From the NCBI GenBank assembly GCA_028015205.1, contig CM051514.1, forward strand, positions 46,640,150 to 46,704,149: a DNA stretch of 64,000 nt, read 5' to 3'. Each line of letters opens with the position of its first letter. The first letter of the stretch is position 1. Of the stretch, positions 1-11,697 are shown piece after piece. This stretch comes from Mytilisepta virgata. Its lineage: Eukaryota; Mollusca; Bivalvia; Mytilida; Mytilidae. The notes under the pieces were generated by a model, which had not been told where the DNA came from, did no database searches, and saw nothing but the letters and a program-made list of their open reading frames with translations. The position numbers and the translations under genes are program-made.

Positions 1-379
1 TCCATAAATGTATTACAAAAAAGAAAAAAAAATAATTGTTAATTATAAAAAATTCTCAAAATAAATGTTTATATTAGTCAATGTGAAATCTTTAATAAAT
101 TATTATAATTTTAATTGCATATTATAATAAATTTTTCAACATGAATGGTTAATATTTTACTTGTTTGTTTACTTAGTACAGTTTAATAATATAAAATGAA
201 AGGACAATCAAAGTGTGTTTGTTGGAAAATAAAAAATAAAATAATTGAGGCACTCAATCTGCTTTGAGGTCCCATAAAACAAATGATTATATTAATTAAA
301 ATATTCCTATAATTATGGGTTGATAGACTCTGAGATTGCAGCAAGGAATGAATGACAAACACTTTTTGACAACTTCTGT
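1..379. other. AT-rich flank, no gene seen
   Basis: I see only AT-rich sequence with short A and T runs. No splice-bounded exon, promoter or repeat could be supported. Confidence 0.5.
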
Positions 380-917
380 TATGGGTTGTTTTTTTTCCAT
401 TATACCCAATGTGTTTGGAGAAAAGTGGACTTGATCAATACCGCGAAGATTCAAACATTCATCGTCTTGTAAGGAGAGCGCCTGTTCTTCCTCTTGTGAC
501 AGAAAATGAAGTAGAAAATATGTGGTTTTATACCTTAGAAGATAATGAAAATGACAGTCAAAATGTAATTAAATTTACGGACTACATCAGTGAGACTTGG
601 GTAGAGGGTCATCTCCAGAACTGAAACCATTTCAACAACGATGGATAAAGAACAACTAATGCAGTTGATGGCTGGCACCAGAATGTGTCGGCGGCCTCAT
701 CCAAATGTATTTCTGTTCATACAACTTCTTCAAAAGGAGCAAGCCGCTAATGAGGCAATATCATTTAACTTCTGCTGATGGAACTATCCGACCAAAGAAA
801 AAAAATAACAGACAGCTGGACGACTGTCTTCAACGTCTCAAAGAAAGACTTCTTGGAGGTGCAATGGAAATAATGGATTATGCAGATGCTGCTGGACACC
901 TTCTTCACTTTGACTAA
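380..917 (+). pseudogene. Degenerate MULE-type transposase C-terminal fragment
   Basis: This stretch reads in pieces like the C-terminal part of the MULE/FLYWCH-type transposase-derived proteins common in invertebrate genomes. The pieces are HYTQCVWRK near 384, then after a frame change SGLDQYRED, FTDYISETWVEG near 573-608, NHFNNDG, DGWHQN, RPHPNVFLFIQLLQKEQ near 693, and finally RPKKKNNRQLDD with EIMDYADAAGHLLHFD just before the stop at 917. The order matches the family, but stop codons fall after WVEGHLQN and after NNDG, and at least three frame changes are needed. No intact N-terminal transposase core lies upstream. It is a dead mobile-element remnant or a decayed host gene derived from one. 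The family call rests on remembered motifs. Confidence 0.75.
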
Positions 918-1763
918 TGTGATAAAAACTTTTGTTAATGACTTATATTTAACTCATTCATTGCTGAAAAAATATGATAATAATATGTAATAATATAAAA
1001 ATAAATGTCAATATTAATTTTGATAACTAGGGGTAGAAATAAAATGTCATAAAATATTGTTTTCAACATTAGCCAACATGATTTTCCTATTGAAATTTCA
1101 GAATTTTGGCCAAGTGGGAATAAACCCTCCAAATGTATACGGTAGTTAAATTCTTGATAGAAAATGTCTGCAGGTGCTTTAATACATTTTATCGATGTCC
1201 TTTATCTTAAAGTTTCAAAAAAGCCGTCAAAGCCTTTCTACCACAACAAAAAGCGTACACGCCAAAGTACGAAATTTAGGAAAAGAGATAAAGTGCAGGG
1301 TTTTGAAAAATTATTAGTATGTTTTAAGAGAATTCATTATTTTTTTACCTGTATATTTTAACTTTTTAAAATAAAAAATAAGATGACTTTTAAATGGAAT
1401 ACTGCGAGTCTAATTTAATAAAGTGAATCCGCATTAACCTTTCTCAAATATGCCCCTGACCTTTTACATGTGGATAGGTCTTCCTATTGCAATCAATCTT
1501 TGTAATATATGTCATTCCTTTTTAGGACTTTAGTTGTGTGTGTATGTACATGATACTCATGGTCGCTGATATAAGTAGGAAATCTAGTCACGTGTATCTA
1601 AAGCGTACGAAGGAAATTCATTTTGAATACTAAAAACCGAACGAGGAGCATAAACCGCAATTTAAAGTCTGGGGAAAAGTAATATTTAAAATTTTTATAT
1701 GATTAAATTTTTTGAGCACTTAAATGACTCAATAATGCAATAAGTACTTTTACGTTCATAATA
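918..1763. other. AT-rich spacer upstream of peptide gene 1
   Basis: No convincing exon. A 65-codon open frame at 1164-1361 has no supporting context. An AP-1-like TGACTCA lies near 1725, about 40 bases before the TATA box proposed for peptide gene 1. Confidence 0.4.
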
Positions 1764-1764
1764 G

Positions 1765-1828
1765 TATAAAATGTCAAAAATTTATCAAATTTCCCCAGTT
1801 TAGAATAAATATTGGAATTCTGTATCAG
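1765..1828 (+). promoter_or_regulatory. Putative promoter and untranslated exon 1 of peptide gene 1
   Basis: TATAAAA begins at 1765. A CCCAGTTTAG initiator-like site lies about 32 bases further on, with its A at 1797. A CAG|GTAAAT donor ends exon 1 at 1828. The layout matches the clearer promoters of the other peptide genes, and CAGTTTA recurs at the start site of peptide gene 5. The link to the coding exon at 4031 is inferred from this layout and would leave an intron of 2.2 kb. Confidence 0.5.
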
Positions 1829-2250
1829 GTAAATATTTATAAGATATATGTATTTATTTGTCTCTTTCGAAACTATTCTTTCAGCTACTTGTTATCATGA
1901 TTTATATTCTATAAAAAAATAATACGAAGACAAAACGGATAAGGGCTAACTGACTTTATTCCCCATAACTTTTAATTAGATACTTTGCTTTCAAACATTT
2001 ACATCTACAAAAGTGGACCGAAACAATCAGTTGATGACAACAATTAGAAATGTCTACAATTTAAGTAAAATTTACATAGACATAATAGACAATACATACT
2101 CGGAACTTAAACTTAAGAATTAAAACAAGTACATACATATATAGTATAAAAAAAGAAACGTGTTTGACCAAGTAACATTCTTTATGCCCATATTCCCAAG
2201 CCATTCTCCTGTATATTCATTGATCGGCTCGGGCTTAAATATTGCTATAT

Positions 2251-2522
2251 GTATATATATCGGCAAAAGAATACCGAAGAGACAAAGCAGTGAGAAAAGT
2301 CCACAAATTTGAAGTCCAAGGAAAAGACAAAGTCAGGATAATGGAACACAGCAAACAAACGTGACAAGGATACATGCATAACTGAAAGAATAAAAAACGA
2401 AAAATAGATTAAACAAAACTAGAACAAGACAGCACAGAAACTAAAGCACTAACAATGTGAACTCCTATTAAAAACTGGGAGTGGCATCACGTGCTCCGGA
2501 AGTGTAAGCATGTCCTGCTATA
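2251..2522 (-). repeat. Dispersed retroelement-tail repeat, copy A
   Basis: This is the reverse complement of the sequence at 62271-62543. Shared landmarks are the ATACCGAAGAGACAAAGC block, a GTCCAAGGAAAAGACAAAGT block, and a distal CTCCGGAAGTGTAAGCATG block. A shorter copy of the first half lies at 37585-37692, and related tail sequence lies at 40805-40880. I take it for the non-coding tail of a retroelement family. It sits in the proposed intron of peptide gene 1. Confidence 0.6.
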
Positions 2523-2622
2523 TTTTTATTTTACTTGGGATTTGTGGTAACCTTTGTTGAAGTATTGACTTTTTATGTTTAATACTTCTCTGGTTGTGAA
2601 GGTTTTTTCTCTTTGTTCACGG

Positions 2623-2643
2623 GGACACACACACACACACACT
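2623..2643. repeat. Short (AC)n microsatellite
   Basis: About nine AC repeats in an otherwise unremarkable intronic stretch. Confidence 0.8.
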
Positions 2644-3047
2644 CATCAGTCCTAATGGGCATATAAGTTCCATTTTCATATCAAAATATATATAAGACAA
2701 TTTTTAATGGCTTTTATTGCTTCTCTACTGAATTTATATTGGTTTTAGATCTTGGCTTATAATACTTTTTGTAAAAATTGTCAGTTTAGGCGCCATTTAT
2801 CTTGTAGCTGTTGAAATACTTTAACTTTCTAGGTTACGCTTCCGTTTTTACATACGGACTACTCGAACCGAATTGGAGCAGTTTATGTTCGATTTTCCAT
2901 ATGTTTGGCTTCACACCTTTTAATGGAATTCTCCTTAAATATACTTCCATACAGATACAACAAAGTCGACATTTCAAGAGACGGTATTAAACGATAAATA
3001 AATTTCTATTCACTGATAAATATTGATCCTTCAAATATGAACACTTG

Positions 3048-3159
3048 ATTATGAAATTTATCAACTCGAGATAATTGAATTTTCATTTTTAACTGCGAGG
3101 CTTGTCCGAGCAGTTTAAAAATGAAAATTTAATTCTCGAGAGTGGATAAATTTCATAAT
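3048..3159. repeat. Foldback hairpin element 1
   Basis: Two arms of about 48 bases (3048-3095 and 3109-3159) are near-perfect inverted copies, both containing the block ATGAAATTTATC with CTCGAG. They are separated by a short GC-rich centre, GAGGCTTGTCCGA. There is no coding content. It is a miniature foldback element, one of several in the window with GC-rich centres. Confidence 0.8.
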
Positions 3160-4030
3160 TAACGCGTCAAAGTTTTAGAATCTTATTCTCTGAAGACAGT
3201 GTAAACCTCCGAGAGGTCTTCCGAACGTTTTTGGTGGGAAATTTCACCAGCATGTTATTACCCAACGTGTGATGATATCAGAATTTATCAAACGAGACAA
3301 GAGATGTATAAATGCTCACAGAATTAGAGAACTGTACTTATATAGTTTTCTGACGTTAATCCTTTCCAATAAAATATGAATATTACATAAAATAATTATC
3401 CTGTACGGAGAAACCTTTGATGATAAAACACTCATATTTGTCACTTTGGAAGGATCACAATTTTTGTACTACATGTTTTGAATTTTGTGAAGACTTGCAG
3501 ATGTGCATGTCATATTAGTCAGTTGAATAGCTAATGAAGTGTTGTAAGTTAACTCTTATTGACCTCCTATTTTAATGATGACAAGACAAATCGCGTAAAA
3601 ATGATCTTTAAGTGCAAAGTTTGTGGTTAAAATACAAATTCTGTGATACCAATTATGTATTTTATATGTAATTTCTGACTCGTCAATAGTGCAAATATGT
3701 ACTTGTATGTCAAATTGTGGTAAAACACCTATTTTCAATCCGTACAAAATAACCACATTTGTATTCTATATTGTACTGGTTCACACATCTTATCTGTTTT
3801 TGTTGTGTTCTCATTGCTAGTGTTTTTGTTTTTGTTTTTGGTATTGTTTATTCTTATTCTCTTTGTTTGCCACTTTTTTTTTTAAAAATCTTTTGGTTAA
3901 TTCTTTTATTATCTGTTCCCAGAGTTGGTGCCTTCCAACATAGGCTTTATCTTGGATTGTGATTTCTGAAATAAAATAGAAAACAAGGATGTCAAAATCC
4001 ATGATTTAATGGTTTCCCTTTATTTTACAG

Positions 4031-4431
4031 AGACTAATTATATTAAAGATGAACCTCAAAATAATATTTGTGATCTGTATTTTGATTGGCTCAATCAGTG
4101 CTCAGTTCTGGGAAGATGACAGCGACGATGACAATATATTTTGGCGACGACGCAGGTTCAGAAGACCGGTATTCCGCTCGCGACGCAGAAGGTTTAGACC
4201 ATGGTTTAGTAGAAGAGGTCGTTTCTTTGGTTAAAAGTGTGAAAAATATGCTTTTTATGACCGTTTTGATTACATATCTTGTTATATAAGTGTGATAATA
4301 ATGCCAAATTTTCTAGAACTGAAGACTTTTATCAACGAGAACACCACAGTTGTGTTTTTATTTTATCTGTCGTTGTCTGTTTGAAGAAAAAATATATTAT
4401 AAGTTTCACATATTAGTGTATAACGAATAAA
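4031..4431 (+). other. Exon 2 of peptide gene 1 (acceptor to polyadenylation signal)
   Basis: A pyrimidine-rich tract ending TTTATTTTACAG places the acceptor at 4030. The coding region starts 18 bases later. An AATAAA at 4426-4431 is the likely polyadenylation signal. Confidence 0.65.
4049..4234 (+). CDS. Peptide gene 1: secreted acidic/Arg-rich peptide precursor
   Basis: A 61-residue precursor. Residues 1-18 (MNLKIIFVICILIGSISA) are a typical signal peptide with a plausible cut before Gln19. Residues 22-29 are acidic (EDDSDDDN). Residues 33-60 are strongly basic, with 15 Arg and many Phe and Trp, including WRRRR, FRRPVFR and RPWFSRRGRFF. The chain ends in Gly61, a possible donor for C-terminal amidation. 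There is no cysteine after the signal peptide. Poly-Arg runs could be processing sites or part of the active peptide. FRRPVFR recurs in peptide gene 5, and the MNLK start recurs in peptide gene 4. The ATG is the first after the acceptor. A linear cationic antimicrobial peptide is the leading guess; a matrix or adhesive peptide is the alternative. I know no exact family for it. Confidence 0.8.
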   Translation: MNLKIIFVICILIGSISAQFWEDDSDDDNIFWRRRRFRRPVFRSRRRRFRPWFSRRGRFFG

Positions 4432-4434
4432 CAG

Positions 4435-4855
4435 CAAATACAGCTTTTTTATTACGTTCCAGAATAGCATAGGTTAGTTTCTACATTAATACACAATAAC
4501 CACACCCGTCATTAGTTTTATTTGATCTGACACCGTCAAATGTAACTAGATAGCCAACATGTATCATGCGTTATCATGTTTATCGTTACATATTGTGAAA
4601 TTCCTGAAAGATCACCTCTCTAAACTACTGGAACTATCATTTTTACTTCAAACTATCAATCCAAATATCATAGGAGAAACTCCTGAAATACTCCCCTCCT
4701 AAGCACTGAAACCTCTATTTGCACTTGAGAGGTATATCTAACACGTACACTTGTAGTGAATTTCTAAACGGTTTCTAACAAAATTAATGATACAAAACTA
4801 AACATTATAAATTAAAAATTATAGTCATTTCTATGTGAATAATAATAATAATAAT
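4435..4855. other. Spacer after peptide gene 1
   Basis: No gene seen. It ends in an (AAT)n microsatellite at 4840-4855 that abuts the 1.15 kb tandem array. Confidence 0.5.
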
Positions 4856-5568
4856 GAAAAGATCCAATTGTTCAAAGAACAATTGAGGGCTTTCCCAGGT
4901 TAAATGACCTTTACATGCGACCTCATGACATTCAGATTGATTAAACCCCAAATGATGAACATCTCTGAAGCAGAACCACTTTTGTATCGTTAACGATAAA
5001 AAAGGTCAAAATCTAGGACGTTTTCTCACTCAATGACCTTGACATTTGCTGTTTTGACGTTCACGTTGATTTGTCTTCCTAAGCTGAATATTTCTAAAGA
5101 AGAACCACTTCAATATCTCTATTGGTAAAAAAGGTTAAAATCTAAGACGTATTTTTCATTAAATGACCTTGACCTGTAATCATGTGACCGTGACTATGAT
5201 TTGCCTTTCAACAAAGTCCTTTTCTCATTAGAAAGCATTCAAATATCTTCTAATAATAGAAAGGTCAAAAATTAGGACGTTGACCTTGACATTTTGGTCT
5301 AAGGTCATCCTCAAGGTCACATCCCCCGATGATCAAAACTGAAGACCCCATGCCTCTATCATATAAAGTTACTGAGTTTTACCCGAAAAACTAATTTACC
5401 AATGCTTCAATGGGACATAACTCTTATAAGATGACCTCAGATCCTTTTCATGGAAATGTAACAAAGTTGCGGCTTTAGATGCCAGACATTTTACACCCCC
5501 AACCATTCCTGTATCTTTTATCATTTCAGAGGAGTAGTGCACACAAGCAAAGGTCAAAATATAGAACG

Positions 5569-5588
5569 TGACCTTGACCTTTGACCTT
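5569..5588. promoter_or_regulatory. DR1-like nuclear-receptor half-site cluster, unit 1
   Basis: TGACCTTGACCTTTGACCTT is, on the other strand, three AGGTCA half-sites in direct order. Two of them are spaced by one base (AGGTCAAAGGTCA), the DR1 arrangement bound by HNF4 and RXR-type receptors. The match is exact. Any function is inference. Confidence 0.4.
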
Positions 5589-6726
5589 ATTTCTATTTTG
5601 AAGATGAAAGGTCATGAGGGTCTATGGTGAAGACTTTAGGTCTGTATCACTTCTGGTTTTTAAGATATACTTGTATATCACTTACACGAATCATTTTAGG
5701 GGAGGTAACTCCCATAAGATGTCGTCAGATCCTTTCCGCTAACATTCAACAAAGTTGCGTATGGATTGACTGAGGACTTTAGAAAAGATTTTGAAGCGAT
5801 ATCTTTTAAGGTTTCAGAGGAGTAGTACACACAATCTTTTTGGTGTTGGGGAAGATAACTCCGTAACGACAAAGTTTACGACATAATTCCCATAACACAT
5901 CAAATCATTTTCATGACCGATATCATAGACAAAATATGAAAGCGATATGTCGCGAACTCACTTGTCAGGAAATGGCGGAAGAAAAAGAATAATAATAAAT
6001 ACAATAAAAATATGAAAAGATCCAATTGTTCAAAGAACAATTGAGGGCTTTCCCAGGTTAAATGACCTTTACATGCGACCTCATGACATTCAGATTGATT
6101 AAACCCCAAATGATGAACATCTCTGAAGCAGAACCACTTTTGTGTCGTTAACGATAAAAAAGGTCAAAATCTAGGACGTTTTCTCACTCAATGACCTTGA
6201 CATTTGCTGTTTTGACGTTCACGTTGATTTGTCTTCCTAAGCTGAATATTTCTAAAGAAGAACCACTTCAATATCTCTATTGGTAAAAAAGGTTAAAATC
6301 TAAGACGTATTTTTCATTAAATGACCTTGACCTGTAATCATGTGACCGTGACTATGATTTGCCTTTCAACAGAGTCCTTTTCTCATTAGAAAGCATTCAA
6401 ATATCTTCTAATAATAGAAAGGTCAAAAATTAGGACGTTGACCTTGACATTTTGGTCTAAGGTCATCCTCAAGGTCACATCCCCCGATGATCAAAACTGA
6501 AGACCCCATGCCTCTATCATATAAAGTTACTGAGTTTTACCCGAAAAACTAATTTACCAATGCTTCAATGGGACATAACTCTTATAAGATGACCTCAGAT
6601 CCTTTTCATGGAAATGTAACAAAGTTGCGTCTTTAGATGCCAGACATTTTACACCCCCAACCATTCCTGTATCTTTTATCATTTCAGAGGAGTAGTGCAC
6701 ACAAGCAAAGGTCAAAATATAGAACG

Positions 6727-6746
6727 TGACCTTGACCTTTGACCTT
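6727..6746. promoter_or_regulatory. DR1-like half-site cluster, unit 2
   Basis: Same 20-base word as in unit 1, carried along by the tandem duplication. Confidence 0.4.
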
Positions 6747-7875
6747 ATTTCTATTTTGAAGATGAAAGGTCATGAGGGTCTATGGTGAAGACTTTAGGTC
6801 TGTATCACTTCTGGTTTTTAAGATATACTTGTATATCACTTACACGAATCATTTTAGGGGAGGTAACTCCCATAAGATGTCGTCAGATCCTTTCCGCTAA
6901 CATTCAACAAAGTTGCGTATGGATTGACTGAGGACTTTAGAAAAGATTTTGAAGCGATATCTTTTAAGGTTTCAGAGGAGTAGTACACACAATCTTTTTG
7001 GTGTTGGGGAAGATAACTCCGTAACGACAAAGTTTACGACATAATTCCCATAACACATCAAATCATTTTCATGACCGATATCATAGACAAAATATGAAAG
7101 CGATATGTCGCGAACTCACTTGTCAGGAAATGGCGGAAGAAAAAGAATAATAATAATAATATGAAAAGATCCAATTGTTCAAAGAACAATTGAGGGCTTT
7201 CCCAGGTTAAATGACCTTTACATGCGACCTCATGACATTCAGATTGATTAAACCCCAAATGATGAACATCTCTGAAGCAGAACCACTTTTGTATCGTTAA
7301 CGATAAAAAAGGTCAAAATCTAGGACGTTTTCTCACTCAATGACCTTGACATTTGCTGTTTTGACGTTCACGTTGATTTGTCTTCCTAAGCTGAATATTT
7401 CTAAAGAAGAACCACTTCAATATCTCTATTGGTAAAAAAGGTTAAAATCTAAGACGTATTTTTCATTAAATGACCTTGACCTGTAATCATGTGACCGTGA
7501 CTATGATTTGCCTTTCAACAGAGTCCTTTTCTCATTAGAAAGCATTCAAATATCTTCTAATAATAGAAAGGTCAAAAATTAGGACGTTGACCTTGACATT
7601 TTGGTCTAAGGTCATCCTCAAGGTCACATCCCCCGATGATCAAAACTGAAGACCCCATGCCTCTATCATATAAAGTTACTGAGTTTTACCCGAAAAACTA
7701 ATTTACCAATGCTTCAATGGGACATAACTCTTATAAGATGACCTCAGATCCTTTTCATGGAAATGTAACAAAGTTGCGTCTTCAGATGCCAGACATTTTA
7801 CACCCCCAACCATTCCTGTATCTTTTATCATTTCAGAGGAGTAGTGCACACAAGCAAAGGTCAAAATATAGAACG

Positions 7876-7895
7876 TGACCTTGACCTTTGACCTT
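7876..7895. promoter_or_regulatory. DR1-like half-site cluster, unit 3
   Basis: Unchanged copy of the same word. Confidence 0.4.
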
Positions 7896-9022
7896 ATTTC
7901 TATTTTGAAGATGAAAGGTCATGAGGGTCTATGGTGAAGACTTTAGGTCTGTATCACTTCTGGTTTTTAAGATATACTTGTATATCACTTACACGAATCA
8001 TTTTAGGGGAGGTAACTCCCATAAGATGTCGTCAGATCCTTTCCGCTAACATTCAACAAAGTTGCGTATGGATTGACTGAGGACTTTAGAAAAGATTTTG
8101 AAGCGATATCTTTTAAGGTTTCAGAGGAGTAGTACACACAATCTTTTTGGTGTTGGGGAAGATAACTCCGTAACGACAAAGTTTACGACATAATTCCCAT
8201 AACACATCAAATCATTTTCATGACCGATATCATAGACAAAATATGAAAGCGATATGTCGCGAACTCACTTGTCAGGAAATGGCGGAAGAAAAAGAATAAT
8301 AATAATAATGAAAAGATCCAATTGTTCAAAGAACAATTGAGGGCTTTCCCAGGTTAAATGACCTTTACATGCGACCTCATGACATTCAGATTGATTAAAC
8401 CCCAAATGATGAACATCTCTGAAGCAGAACCACTTTTGTATCGTTAACGATAAAAAAGGTCAAAATCTAGGACGTTTTCTCACTCAATGACCTTGACATT
8501 TGCTGTTTTGACGTTCACGTTGATTTGTCTTCCTAAGCTGAATATTTCTAAAGAAGAACCACTTCAATATCTCTATTGGTAAAAAAGGTTAAAATCTAAG
8601 ACGTATTTTTCATTAAATGACCTTGACCTGTAATCATGTGACCGTGACTATGATTTGCCTTTCAACAGAGTCCTTTTCTCATTAGAAAGCATTCAAATAT
8701 CTTCTAATAATAGAAAGGTCAAAAATTAGGACGTTGACCTTGACATTTTGGTCTAAGGTCATCCTCAAGGTCACATCCCCCGATGATCAAATCTGAAGAC
8801 CCCATGCCTCTATCATATAAAGTTACTGAGTTTTACCCGAAAAACTAATTTACCAATGCTTCAATGGGACATAACTCTTATAAGATGACCTCAGATCCTT
8901 TTCATGGAAATGTAACAAAGTTGCGTCTTTAGATGCCAGACATTTTACACCCCCAACCATTCCTGTATCTTTTATCATTTCAGAGGAGTAGTGCACACAA
9001 GCAAAGGTCAAAATATAGAACG

Positions 9023-9042
9023 TGACCTTGACCTTTGACCTT
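9023..9042. promoter_or_regulatory. DR1-like half-site cluster, unit 4
   Basis: Unchanged copy of the same word. Confidence 0.4.
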
Positions 9043-9459
9043 ATTTCTATTTTGAAGATGAAAGGTCATGAGGGTCTATGGTGAAGACTTTAGGTCTGTA
9101 TCACTTCTGGTTTTTAAGATATACTTGTATATCACTTACACGAATCATTTTAGGGGAGGTAACTCCCATAAGATGTCGTCAGATCCTTTCCGCTAACATT
9201 CAACAAAGTTGCGTATGGATTGACTGAGGACTTTAGAAAAGATTTTGAAGCGATATCTTTTAAGGTTTCAGAGGAGTAGTACACACAATCTTTTTGGTGT
9301 TGGGGAAGATAACTCCGTAACGACAAAGTTTACGACATAATTCCCATAACACATCAAATCATTTTCATGACCGATATCATAGACAAAATATGAAAGCGAT
9401 ATGTCGCGAACTCACTTGTCAGGAAATGGCGGAAGAAAAAGAATAATAATAATAATATT

Positions 9460-9569
9460 AAACAGAAGAAATACAATAAGGACTTTCCGTCCGGAGACGG
9501 GAAAGCCCTTAATTAAACAGAAGAAATACAATAAGGACTTTCCGTCCGGAGACGGGAAAGCCCTTAATA
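9460..9569. repeat. Two direct 55-base copies of a hairpin-bearing element end
   Basis: Copies at 9460-9514 and 9515-9569 each read AAACAGAAGAAATACAATAA and then a hairpin, CTTTCCGTC-CGGA-GACGGGAAAG. The GGGCTTTCCC word at the start of the 1.15 kb units resembles this hairpin arm. It may therefore be the terminal hairpin of the same kind of mobile element. It directly abuts the array. Confidence 0.7.
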
Positions 9570-10246
9570 ATAAAAAAAAATAACACAAAATGTCAACAAC
9601 AAAGAATACAATATTAATATAAGAGAATACCAGGATGGATCAGACACTTATCAGTTATTTCATTTAACATAAAGCACCACAAGGAAGACAGAAAATAATA
9701 ATAAAAAAAAAGATTACGCAGTCTCAGGCGACAGAGACATTAAGCGAACAAATGACAAACACAACTGGCTGTTAAGATGTGATCCGATTACACAAATTTT
9801 ATATGCCAACAGCCTTATTTTTTATAGTCCTCTGATGTGTATGGACAAGACTTAAAAACCAATACACTATGATACAATGTTTTGGACAACAGAAAAAAGA
9901 CCGATGGAGTGTTGGTTAATATTCAGAGGCAATTATTATATCATGCATATCAGGACGAAAACATGTTAATGCGATATAAATATGAACCTTGCTTTTTACT
10001 AGGCCGACACATCCTAGCTCACAAGGCAACACTCCGTAGGAAAACATGTCACGCCACCCAGACACATTATAAGGATTCCGATCCTTTGCACCAGTTTTCT
10101 GTCTGATTTCTAAATACTGCATGCTTAGCGGAAAAGCAGCAAGTACAATATTTAGGGTCTTTGTTTTCATCGGAATGAAATCGAACCCGCGACCATCTGT
10201 ACTTAACACGAGTAGTCAGATGTTACAATGTTCCTTTCACCAGGGT
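9570..10246. other. Spacer between two repeat blocks
   Basis: No supported gene. Overlapping open frames on both strands at 9882-10209 have no start or splice context. A TCGAACCCGCGACC word near 10179 resembles a tRNA B box on the minus strand, but no tRNA fold could be built. Confidence 0.4.
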
Positions 10247-11697
10247 GTTTTTTTATACCCCCGCTTTTTTCCAAAGCGGAGTATATAGTATTTGTTGTGT
10301 CCGTAACTCCGTTCGTCCGTCCGTTCGTCCGACCTTTGTATCCGCAACTCCTCCTAAACTACTGAATGGAATTTGGTGAAACTTTCAGAGAATCTTCATC
10401 CCATGATGGCATTGTACACATCCTATTTTAGAATTTGATCAAACCAATTTTTGGGGTTTCCCATACAAAAATATGGACTTTGACTTTCAATGTGATAGGG
10501 GGTACCATGATGCCATCCGCAACTCCTCCTAAAGCACTGAATGGAATTTGATGAAAGTTTCAGAGGATCTTTATTATATGATGGCATTGTGCACCTCCTA
10601 TATTAGATTTTGATCTGACCAACATTTGGAGTTTCGCATACCAACACATGGACTTTGCCATTCATTGTGATGGAGGGTTCCAATATGCCATCCGCAACTC
10701 CTCCTAAACAACTGAATGGAATTTGATGAAACTTTCAGAGAATCTTCATCCCATGATTGCATTGTGCACCTCCCATTTTAGAATTTGATCGGACCATTTT
10801 TGGGGTTTCCAATAGAAAAAACATGGACTCTGACTTTCAATGTGATTAGGAGTACCATGATGCCATCCGCAACTCCTCCTAAACCACCGTATGGAATTTG
10901 ATGAAACTTTCAGAGGATCTTTGTTACATGATGCGATAGTGCACCTTTTATTTTAGATTTTGATCTGATGAATATTTGGGGCTACCCATACCAAAACATG
11001 GATTAGAACATTCATTGTGATACGGGTACCATGATGCCATCTGCAACTCCTCCTAAACCACTGGATGGAATTTGATGAAACTTTCAGAGAATCTTTATTA
11101 CATGATGCTGTAGTGCACCTCCTACTTTAGATTTTGATCTGACCAAAATTTGGGGTTTCCCATACCAACACATGGACTTTGCCATTCATTGTGATGGGGG
11201 TTCCAGTATGCCATCCGCAACTCCTTCTAAACCACTGAATGGAATTTGATGAAACTTTAAGAGAATCTTTTTTACATGCTGATATAGTGCACCTCCTGTT
11301 TTAGATTTTGATCTGACCAACATTTGGGGTTTTCCATACCAAAACATGGACCTTGCCATTCCTTGTGATGGGGTTCCAGTATGCCATCCGCAACTCCTCC
11401 TAAACCACTAAAGAGAATTCCATGAGACTTTAAGAGAATCTTTATCACATGATGCCATAGTGCACCTCCTATCTTAGATTTTGATCTGACCAACTTTTTG
11501 GGTTTTCCATAGCAAAATAAAGAGGCTGTCTTTTATCTTGCAAGTAGGGGTATCATAAAGTGAGCATTACTCACAGCTTTTTAAAAATTTCATCTCACTG
11601 CTGTTGGAGTTTTCCTATCCAAAATATTGACATTTCCTTTCATGTATCTTATGTAAGGCGGGGGTATCAAGTAGTGAGCTTTGCTTACAGTATTTCT
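10247..11697. mobile_element. Non-autonomous element with seven or more 174 bp core repeats
   Basis: It starts with a hairpin, CCGCTTTTTTCCAAAGCGG, followed by a TCCGTCCGTTCGTCC block. A core then repeats with CCGCAACTCCTCCTAAA marking each unit at 10342, 10517, 10692, 10867, 11041, 11215 and 11388, a period of 173-175. Copies differ by roughly 5-15 percent by eye. It ends in a degenerate part with two GGGGGTATCA-type words near 11550 and 11660. A short end, tandem core and other end is the layout of the pearl-type, Helitron-like non-autonomous elements described in bivalves. The assignment is by layout only. No transposase is present. Confidence 0.7.

Larger units (their letters stand above)
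4856..9457. repeat. Four-copy tandem array of a 1.15 kb unit
   Basis: The unit begins GAAAAGATCC followed by an inverted repeat CAATTGTTC-AAA-GAACAATTG, at 4856, 6014, 7163 and 8310. Spacings are 1158, 1149 and 1147 bases, and the last unit ends in an AAT run near 9457. The copies look almost identical. I saw only scattered single-base changes, such as an A/G change in the early part of copy 2, plus length changes in the joining AAT microsatellite. Each unit is rich in TGACCTTGACC and GGTCAAAA words. No open frame of interest is present; the open frames seen are repeat artefacts. High identity suggests recent amplification or ongoing homogenisation. Confidence 0.92.

Noticed and set aside
1164..1361. 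65-codon basic open frame
   Set aside because: ATG present, but no signal peptide, domain or splice context. Could be chance in AT-rich sequence.
5900..6109. Minus-strand open frames at 5900-6109 and 7058-7258 and the plus-strand one at 9401-9583
   Set aside because: They arise from the junctions of the 1.15 kb units and the AAT runs. No domain or codon pattern.
10140..10230. Possible tRNA or tRNA-derived SINE on the minus strand (GGTCGCGGGTTCGA word)
   Set aside because: Only a B-box-like word is present. I could not build acceptor and anticodon stems, and no good A box was seen.
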